Part shown: one piece after another, positions 56,985-64,000 of the stretch | How positions within the stretch are numbered: position 1 is the stretch's first letter | Layout: every line of letters begins with the position of its first letter | Assembly (NCBI GenBank): GCA_024734495.1 | Contig: JALMQS010000411.1 | Location: forward strand, 533,725-597,724 | Length of the DNA stretch: 64,000 nt | Reading direction: 5' to 3' | Source of the DNA: Forficula auricularia | Taxonomy: Eukaryota > Arthropoda > Insecta > Dermaptera > Forficulidae | The notes under the pieces: generated by a model | What the model was told of the DNA's origin: nothing | The model's database searches: none | Seen by the model: only the letters and a program-made list of their open reading frames with translations | Translations under genes and position numbers: made by a program

Positions 56985-57165
56985 GAAAGTTTTTGTGCCG
57001 AGAGTAGCAGAATTTTTATATTTTGAAGGAGACAATAAATGAGTGTGTCTTCTGCTGGAATTATAAATTTTATTTATTTATAACGAGACTATAGTTTCGT
57101 TATAAATAAATAAAATTTATAATTCCAGCAGAAGACATACTCTTTTAATATCTCGTTCAATCTAT
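56985..57165. mobile_element. Collapsed copy of the 49574 palindrome
   Basis: 'gaaggagacaataaatgagt' to its mirror near 57160, with only 'gagactatagtttcg' left at the centre. Both ribozyme cores, stem II and the spacer are deleted, leaving the stem III palindrome ACTATAGT and the arms. The 'ccgagagtagcagaattttt' flank is on the left. Confidence 0.8.
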
Positions 57166-57169
57166 GAGG

Positions 57170-58485
57170 TGTTAGCCCCAACTTCTCTTTAATCAACAAC
57201 TCAACCCCCAAAGCATAAAATTAATCTACAAAATATATATTTAATTCATACATTCAGAATGGCCAATCCTTATAATATATTAAAATGATAATTTTCATTC
57301 TTATTTTTAAGTGGAAATCATCATTTAATATCATCCAAATCTAAATCACTGGGACTCTTACAAATGTAACCCCATCAAATTTATTTACTTTGATAGTGAT
57401 TAAACATTCCGATTGGAAGTATTAAATATTATATATTTTAACGAAAATGAATTTAGGTCGAATCAATGATTTTAATAGATATGTTTATATTGCATGTAGG
57501 AGTGTCCTGCCCCCTCAGGAGTTGAACCCAAGCACTAAAATTAACCCTATTCAATTTCGTTAATAAATTGATTATATATGGCAAGTTCATTTTGAGAATA
57601 CATTTTTCTCAAATAAATACTCATTTCTTTGCATTTTATATTCTGTTGATATATATATATTCATTTATATTCTTTAATAGGATGTATGTCATATTTTTTT
57701 ATCATATATTTTAGTTACCTACTGAAGAATTCGAAATATCGTAAGGTCCCACTACATTTAATTGTCTTTTTAATTTTTGTCCACATTCCAGTAAAAATTT
57801 ATATAATCTTACTATGGACTCGAACCAATTTATATTTGAAATTTATTTGTGCTATTGAGTTTTGGAATGCTGGACGAAAGATAAAATACAATATCCCTCG
57901 GAGTTTCTTGAAGACACAGAGTGTAGTAAAATTAGTTAATGGATATCAGACAAAGAAATTTATATTGTATTTTTTTTAATTTTTTTTTATTTTATTTCAT
58001 ATTGGACTTTTATAGCAACAATTTTAATTGAATCGATTATAGAAACCGAGCAGAACGGAATTAAAGAACGGAGTGGAAAAATCGTATAATTTAATTAATT
58101 TTTCCTGTTTGATGTGCAGCCGTCTTGAAAACTCATAAAACAGGCTCAGTTAACAACAGGAGGAACGAAATGGTCCAGAATGCATATTTGACCTCTACTT
58201 TTGATAAATTCCCATTAAAGCGAACACCTATCTCCTCTTCCATTCCATTTACTCTGTTAACACCTCCAAACTGATATGCATTTTAATCAAAAAATTTTAA
58301 GTATTCATTGAAAGTGATCGATCAAAAAAATAGATTGATCCAATCAACATTATAGAGGATTCACTCTTGGAAATTCGTTTTACCAAAACCGGTTCAGTAA
58401 ACAAAAATTCATGCATATCTCAGATAATGTGAGAGGAACCCAAGGGTTAAGTACTTAATATATTATAAAATTTATGGGGATTAAC
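57170..58485. other. AT-rich stretch; SINE piece at 57495-57545
   Basis: The minus strand at 57495-57545 has 'gcttgggttcaactcctgag', a B-box-like relic. A 97-codon frame at 57686-57979 is hydrophobic and AT-driven with no recognisable domain. Confidence 0.4.
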
Positions 58486-58530
58486 GGAATTTCGATTTAA
58501 TTGAGTGGATAATTTATACTATCTTTTTAT

Positions 58531-58580
58531 TCATAAACCGACGTTTCGGAGGCTATTCTCTCCTTCTTCAGGAGTTTTGA
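58531..58580 (-). ncRNA. Hammerhead ribozyme-like motif, left arm
   Basis: Minus strand: TCAAAACTC (58580-58572), CTGAAGA (58571-58565), extra A, stem II GGAG/CTCC, GAAA (58547-58544), CGTC, GGTTTATGA (58539-58531). Stem I pairs 7 of 9 positions including a G-U. GUC cleavage site. Confidence 0.65.
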
Positions 58581-58704
58581 AAAGTCAGCGAAGGAAATCC
58601 AATGCGACATTCCCCTCTGTCTCTTCTTTCAGTGGCAGTAACAATAATATATTGTATTTCATTCTCAGCAGAATTATAATGTGGTAATTTCCTTCAATGA
58701 CTTT

Positions 58705-58753
58705 TCAAAACCCTGAAGAAGGAGGGAATAGCCTCCGAAACGTCGGTTTATGA
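58705..58753 (+). ncRNA. Hammerhead ribozyme-like motif, right arm
   Basis: TCAAAACC (58705-58712), CTGAAGA (58713-58719), extra A, stem II GGAGG/CCTCC around GAATAG, GAAA (58737-58740), CGTC (58741-58744), GGTTTATGA (58745-58753). Stem I: AAACC/GGTTT then TCA/TGA with one unpaired or mismatched A. Mirror partner of 58531-58580. Confidence 0.7.
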
Positions 58754-58864
58754 ATAAAAAGATAGTGTAAATTATCTTCTTTTTTTGGACTGCCTTATCA
58801 ATATCCACTCAATTTCACTTATCAGTCCGTCTCCAAAAATTACTCCAATTTTGATTTAATCCTC

Positions 58865-59165
58865 ATCATCATCAATGAGTATTCATTTCCTCTTAAGAAT
58901 GGTTTGACGCAATCACCCGCCATCACTCATCTCTATCCCATACCAACTCTTTCATTTCTCTAAAAGTCCCACATCCAATATCTTTCATTATCTGGAGAAA
59001 ATACTCCAATCTGGTTCTTCCCTTTCCCTTTCTCACTTTACCCTCTAAAATATCTCTTAGCAAATTCTCTTTCTCTTAACGTGTGCTCTTTCATTTGGGC
59101 TTTTCCCTTTCTTCAGTTTCTTCCATAGTTTTCTCAACGTAAGCCTAATCCAAGATCTATTAGAA
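58865..59165 (-). pseudogene. RTE-like LINE C-terminal relic
   Basis: The minus strand encodes 'LRDILEGKVRKGKGRTR', 'KDIGCGTFREMKELV', 'WDRDE', a stop, then 'WRVIASN', the conserved C-terminal pattern of RTE-like ORFs, and ends in 'tgatgatgatgagg', a GAT-repeat tail of the kind these LINEs carry. A frameshift lies upstream. Probably inserted next to the ribozyme retroposon independently. Inactive. Confidence 0.75.
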
Positions 59166-60535
59166 ACATTTTCTTTTAGAGACGGACTGATAGAATTTAT
59201 TGGTGAATTCACAGAAAGGTAGACAAGGATAAATAAAACTAAGAATTGTAAAAAAAAAATATTGGAATATTAGAATGGAAGGTTGAGAAAAGCGTATCTA
59301 TATGTATTAGTTTATTTAGCTACAACAATTCATGGAGCTTCCCAAATAGGCTAAAATTATTTTTTTATTTTCTGCATTATTCACCAGCAATTCTGAAGCT
59401 AGAGAGCCCAAAATCAATTCCTTTGTTTATATTTTTTAAATTTTTCCACTGAAACGAACTTTCTACGATCTCTTCCATTCCCATTTTATCTACAGGGAAT
59501 CTACATAAACTGAAATAGACTCACGCCGTTTATTAGCAAAGTATGGATGATTTTTTAGAATTTGTTCACAATTGTAAGTTGAGTGGGGATCTGAAATAAT
59601 CTAGCAATAAAAATTTCTATAAATTTATCGACTTTGTCGTGTTAAAATAAATTAAATTATGAATAATACAACGTTTATTATTTAATATATAATATCTCAT
59701 ACTCCAAGAGGAAAAATAAATTCAATTTCTAACCCTTCTAATATATTGACCCTATTAAAATTTTAAGGCCTACATTTTTTGATTTTGGTTAAAATGAATA
59801 CATTTAAGATATAACTTAAAATTTAAAATTATCTTTTTTAGGCAAGAGCTACAATTTTATGACATATAGTGAGACTAATAGGCTCCCGTTCAATTTATTC
59901 GGAATCCAAAAGATTTATCTTATCAACTTTCGAAAAAATTGACTCTTGAAAATTCGGTGGTCAGATAAAAAACATGTTAATAAAAAATCTCTTACGCGCT
60001 TTTTTTCTAGGCAGAAATATGAAGTTTTATATCTTTACCTATATACATTACATATATGAAGATTGTAATATAAAATTAACACAGTTAAAGATAATGTAGC
60101 TAATAATAATAAATATTAATTATTTATTACAAGAAACACTTGCTCACATACCATTGAAAATATGTATTTTTATATTTTATATTTAAAATTTATGAATATT
60201 ATTCATACTTGTTAATTACATTTTAATATTTCAAGTTTTTTTTTATTTTCTTAAGGAATCTATTTGCGAATTTTATTGCATATATCTACATATATAAAAT
60301 ATATATTATATGTATTTATACCTATCTTTAAAAAAGAAGTTGTGAGAAATTTTCACTTTTATTAATGTGAAAAATATAAAAGTCAAATGTCTTGATATAC
60401 TAACGTCCAAGCCGGATAAGCCAATAGGCTCAATAGGCACATTCCTAAAGCACCGCGGGCGTTCCAGATCGCAATGGCGTGGTTAATTAATTATTTAATT
60501 AATTTTTATTCAGTGTGAATGGTATAGGATCGAGA
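59166..60535. other. AT-rich stretch with retroposon tail and family H pieces
   Basis: 'ttagagacggactgatag' (59177) is the complement of the hammerhead-retroposon 3' tail, a solo end. 59385-59475 is a minus-strand family H fragment ('gagagcccaaaatcaatt'). The remainder is unexplained. Confidence 0.45.
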
Positions 60536-60539
60536 TAAA

Positions 60540-60630
60540 AGATATTTAATAAAATTAAAAATAAATTACTAGATAGGTTTCACAGTTACCTACCTTGTAA
60601 TTTATTTTTAATTTTATTATTAATTTATAC
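60540..60630. repeat. Small palindrome with family B-like ends
   Basis: 'taaattactagataggtttc' is mirrored by 'acctaccttgtaatttattt' about 20 bp on. The 'aggtttcac' end recalls family B, and 39265-39290 has a similar single arm. 91 bp, noncoding. Confidence 0.55.
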
Positions 60631-60652
60631 TCTAAGTTTTCTATTCTTTTTA

Positions 60653-61551
60653 TCTATATATATAAAATTAAGGTTTTGTCTGTACATTGCTCCAAATCAC
60701 GCCAAATTTTGGTTGCACACAAATCAAGCAAAGTTATGAACGAAAACACCCTCAACAAAATTCCTGTCTGTCTGTCTGTATGTCTGTCTGTTTCAGTGGT
60801 TTCCGCGAAAAGTTGCTCCCGATTCACGTAAAAACGGCTGAAGGGATTATTATGAAATTTGATATTTACATCAGATGTCTTCTAACTTACGTTTTTAGCT
60901 ACATAACGTTTTGATATTTTGACCCCAGAAGGGGGTTTGGGGGACGCATGAATGAAAATTATCAAATAACTCCTAAACTTATGATAAACAAAGTTGTAGG
61001 GGATGTGATTTCTGACAACTTTTGTTTAAAAAAATTTTCCCAAAAACCCACCCAAAAGGGGGGAGGGGTGAAAAATGTAAATTCTTGCCCTTGGAGCAAA
61101 CTCAACCAAATTTTGTATACAAAATCTCTGGGCCTCTAGAGAGCTAGAAATGCAAAAACTAACCACCCAAAATAGGGGGGGGGTCAAAAAATGAAAATTC
61201 TTTCTCTTGGACCAAACTCAACCAAATTTTGTATACATAATCGGTGGGTCACTAGAAGGCTAGAAATGCAAAAACTGGGTGCGGGGGTGGAATGGAGTGG
61301 GGATGGGTTAGGGTATGGACTGCCAGGGGTGGAATGGGGGTGGGGTGAGGGAGTGAGGCGAAGTAGGGTGGGGTGCAGGGGTGGTGCGGGGTGGAGTCCA
61401 GAGGGCGTAGCAGGGGTGGGGTCCAGGGGGCTAGGCGGGGGTGTGGTGCGCAGGGTTGGAGGGCACGGCGTGGGGTCCGGGGTGGATGGGTGTGGGGACC
61501 CCTTCACCTCTGGCTATCAAGAGGGCCGCCGAAGGCGGGCCTTGCAGCTAG
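60653..61551 (+). mobile_element. Non-autonomous Helitron
   Basis: 5' end TCTATATATATAAAATTAAG at 60653 preceded by A; 3' hairpin GCCGCCGAAGGCGGGC (about 61525-61540), then TTGCAGCTAG at 61551 followed by T; no duplication. Matches 28276-29344 over both ends. Interior: (TGTC)n at 60766-60791, three ~100-bp units with 'caaccaaattttgtatac', and a G-rich tract 61278-61510. No Rep/helicase, so it depends on a partner elsewhere. The frames within it are by-products of the G-rich array. Confidence 0.92.
61278..61510 (+). repeat. Helitron G-rich imperfect array
   Basis: GGGGTGG-type runs on the sense strand, shorter than the ~390-bp tract of the other copy, consistent with contraction or expansion of repeats. 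High G-quadruplex potential by inspection. Confidence 0.75.
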
Positions 61552-61554
61552 TCT

Positions 61555-62150
61555 CTAATATAATACTATTGAAGAATTTGGAGGGTTATATTTTTCCAGA
61601 TCCTCTTATGTAATTTTTGTTACCGTGGGAAGTAAAAGGAATAGGAGCCCTGCAATCAGATTGTACCTAAGGCTCTCTATTTAATTAATCCACCCCTGCA
61701 GAAACATGAAATACGTCGAGTTGATTTATATATGTATAGTATATATACAAAGGCGTTTCACAGGGCACCAAAAAGATATGGGACCAGCCAAAGATAACGA
61801 CCCTGGAACTTCACAATATTTCAATATACAGGCAACAGGATTTTTGTGCATTTTTTTATCCTAAAATTTCATTTTTTTAATATGTATAATAAAAATATAT
61901 TGAAAATTAAGAATTTGAAATTAAATTAAATATATTTAGTGATTCAAATTAGAATATTTTATTAGAAATTCGACCCCTAAGAGAATGGAGTTTTCAGAGA
62001 TTTTCAATTTCGTCTTTGTACCGATGATTAAATTTAGATAACCCATCAAAAGTAGGTACTAACATTAATCTACGTATATTAATTTTAAAAGATTTTTAAA
62101 TAAAAGTTGCTATTTTAGATGTTTCGTGGGATGGTTGGCTTACGGCTAGA
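61555..62150. other. AT-rich stretch, nothing recognised
   Basis: No features recognised. Confidence 0.35.
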
Positions 62151-62157
62151 GACTTAA

Positions 62158-62370
62158 GCCCGCTGCACACTCGAAGCTTTTCCTCTACGTGTTTTTGGGA
62201 TGGGAGCTCTGGTTTAAAATTTGGAGCCTGTGGGATCAAAATGATGTCAATGCTGGCTGTCTTTCTGGCTAGCTTGCTTGAAAGATAGGACATGTTCTAT
62301 TTTCGGCTTGGTCCTGAGTGGAAGCAAGCCGACAAAAAATTATTAAAACAAGCCTCGTTGTGCAGCGGCC
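62158..62370. mobile_element. TIR MITE with GCCCGCTGCACA ends
   Basis: Left GCCCGCTGCACACTCGAAGC, complement of the right GGCCGCTGCACAACGAGGCT; 213 bp. Flanks cttaa / tttag do not give a clear duplication. The ends resemble Harbinger/ISL2EU-like MITEs but the superfamily is undecided. GC-richer than its surroundings. Confidence 0.65.
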
Positions 62371-62374
62371 TTTA

Positions 62375-63272
62375 GGCTCTAGCGTCAAAAAGAAACGTCA
62401 AAATTATATTTTGAAATCCCCCTTTCCACCCCGGATTTTAGCCCTTGAATCATATATTCGTATCTCTTTTTTATAAAATTTTCTCATATAAGTATATTTC
62501 AGCTTTTTTGCTTTGAACATATTTTAATTTTAATTTTTTATGAACCCCATTATTCACTGTATAGTAAAGTATCATACAAATAACTATTTATATAGAAATA
62601 GGCAAGTATATTAAATTTAAATTTAACAAAAAAAAAAAAAAAAAAAAAAAAGATAAAAATCAGGAAAATCTCATGTCGGTATCTCGCACTAGATAATTTA
62701 CCAGAAATGTTTGAACCCACACGATTTAAATTTATACTTACATCGCTAGAAAAACGGCTCGTTATTTTACTTTATAACTTTTAGTTATTTATGATACAAG
62801 AGATTATATTTTTATCCGATCTAAAGAAATTTGTATATTCTAGTCTAATCGGAAATTTTCCTATCTTTTTGTTGATCCTGATGCGGATAAAATCAAATGA
62901 AAATTGTCTTCATAAATATGCTTGCGCTTTGCTATTTAAAATTCTTTTGTTTCGCCCCTAGGCTGCTTGATCTCTACGTATTTGATGAGCTGTTGTTAAC
63001 TTCATTGTATATATCTGTATGTATGTATGTATGTATGTATGACGAGGATGTTGTCTGTTGTGTAGTAAACTATTCCGATTAAAGAAATGCAAAGTTAGTC
63101 GTGACATCATTAGCATAGAGGCGTTAACGCCCAAACAAATCTTTCATGCCGGTGAAATTGCAATTGTTCATTAATTACTCGAATTGAAAATTATCAATAA
63201 TGAATATTTATTTGTCCCAGCATAAAGCTTGTTTTGCAAATTTGAATTTATTTTATCCGGAGAAAATCCTTT
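62375..63272. other. AT-rich stretch with microsatellites
   Basis: Poly(A) of about 24 at 62628-62651 and (GTAT)n at about 63015-63040. No gene recognised. Confidence 0.4.
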
Positions 63273-63280
63273 GTTTAGGT

Positions 63281-63481
63281 CACTGGATCTCAAACTTTTT
63301 TGAAGTCGTTTGTTAGCACATTTGAAGTCCTACAAAAAATCGTAGGCCCACGATATACAAAATGCTAATAAATATAAAACTAAAAATCATTTTAATAATA
63401 ACCCCACACATATCTATCTGTGGTTTCCTAGGGCGTACCGGGCATACTAATGCATCTGGGTACACCTTTTGAGAACCACTA
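63281..63481. mobile_element. hAT MITE, 201 bp
   Basis: Left CACTGGATCTCAAACTTTTT, complement of the right TAGTGGTTCTCAAAAGGTGT, with a perfect 8-bp duplication gtttaggt (63273-63280, 63482-63489). Noncoding. Confidence 0.88.
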
Positions 63482-63489
63482 GTTTAGGT

Positions 63490-64000
63490 TATCATGGATA
63501 TAGCAATTCCGAAATACAGAGAAACAGTCAATAATCATGCTTGAAAATGATATTTTTTTCACAATTTGAGACATTATTGAGGTATTAATATTTTATGTAA
63601 ATTTTAATTTTTTTGGTCATTATGTTATGAAAATAAATATATCTAAGAAAGGAAGAAAAATAATTTTCAACTAATATTTTTGTTGTTTCTGTGCTTGGAT
63701 TTCGATATCCACGATCCCTAAAAAACGGAAAGTCGAAGAAAGCTATTTCTGGTGCAAAAAAGTTTTTATTTCATATATGGATAACCAATTTAATTTAGCC
63801 TCTCTAACTTCAAAATTTTTATTCAAAATGCAGAAAATATCATTTTTTGAATCATTTTATAACATATAAAAAGAATCCGGTATTTTAAAATTATTTTATT
63901 TATTGTTAAAATAGTACTTGGTACTTGTAGCCTAGAGAAAAAGTGTATGTTTCTCCTTAAATAAAAAACCTTATCCCTTTATGTTGAAAAAAAAGTGTGT
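63490..64000. other. AT-rich end of window; family H copy at 63655-63880
   Basis: 63655-63880 carries 'cttggatttcgatatccacg', 'ggaaagtcgaagaaag', 'tagcctctctaacttcaa', 'ttcaaaatgcagaaaat', a plus-strand family H repeat. Nothing else recognised. Confidence 0.5.

Larger units (their letters stand above)
58501..58846 (+). mobile_element. Palindromic hammerhead retroposon, both arms intact
   Basis: 346 bp with a 13-bp duplication aatttcgatttaa / aattttgatttaa (58488-58500, 58847-58859). Arms 'ttgagtggataatttatact' region and mirror; 3' tail 'cttatcagtccgtctcc'. It is the only copy here in which both arms retain CTGAAGA, stem II and GAAACGTC. The loop contains 'ctctttcagtggcagtaac', homologous to the loops at 16500 and 39440. 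Confidence 0.87.

Noticed and set aside
61191..61613. 140-codon open frame on the plus strand
   Set aside because: Same Helitron G-rich array; runs from the tandem units through the terminal hairpin into host DNA, so it cannot be a conserved protein.

Overview
This is an AT-rich, eukaryotic, repeat-dominated window with no convincing host protein-coding gene. No open reading frame is long or looks like a real exon, and the GC-richer islands are almost all transposon termini or Helitron arrays. Several dispersed families (the 'ACCGACTTCAAAAAAGGAGG' repeat, and the repeat ending 'aggtacgaaaccct' plus a target-like 'gcgttctgactcgcact' tail) resemble repeats I know as abundant in arthropods. I infer an arthropod genome, insect or crustacean; the species cannot be fixed from the sequence alone.

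Layout. 1-13.2 kb: palindromic and dispersed repeats, a ribozyme-bearing palindrome with a nested LINE 3' end (6990-7650) and a ribozyme retroposon with a 12-bp target-site duplication (8526-8909). 13.3-18.7 kb: two hAT elements placed either side of outward-facing ribozyme-retroposon halves, a third such retroposon inside the second hAT, and a short hAT-type MITE. 19.5-22.2 kb: a TTAA-flanked element and a hAT-like element holding a ~675-bp near-perfect palindrome with a textbook hammerhead core. 25.7-31 kb: an unclassified repeat family, a hAT fragment with a tRNA-derived SINE, and a minus-strand Helitron (28276-29344). 32-36 kb: another ribozyme palindrome, a ~950-bp foldback element, and a Harbinger-like MITE. 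38.4-42.4 kb: hammerhead-like cores, a ribozyme retroposon, and an unclassified repeat split by a hAT that itself contains an inverted SINE pair. 44-52 kb: TIR elements, hAT, LINE 3' ends of two clades, a ribozyme palindrome, a SINE between direct repeats, and a LINE interrupted by a Harbinger-like MITE. 52-64 kb: duplicated hAT ends, a second copy of the 16-kb hAT, a doubly ribozyme-bearing retroposon (58501-58846), an RTE-like LINE relic, a second Helitron (60653-61551) and small hAT or TIR MITEs.

The unifying signal is a group of short (about 240-675 bp) palindromic elements, belonging to at least five sequence-unrelated families, in which one or both arms carry a type I hammerhead-ribozyme architecture: CUGANGA, stem II, GAAA, a very short and usually self-complementary stem III, and a UH cleavage site, enclosed by a stem I whose sequence differs between families but stays complementary. 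Three copies have 12-13-bp target-site duplications, and one has an exact empty site in a sister hAT copy, so at least one family moves by retrotransposition. Hammerheads of this minimal, dimer-prone kind are known from Penelope-like retroelements and retrozyme-like repeats; the paired, inverted arrangement in several families within 60 kb is what makes this window worth following up. All ribozyme calls are structural readings made by eye and are untested.
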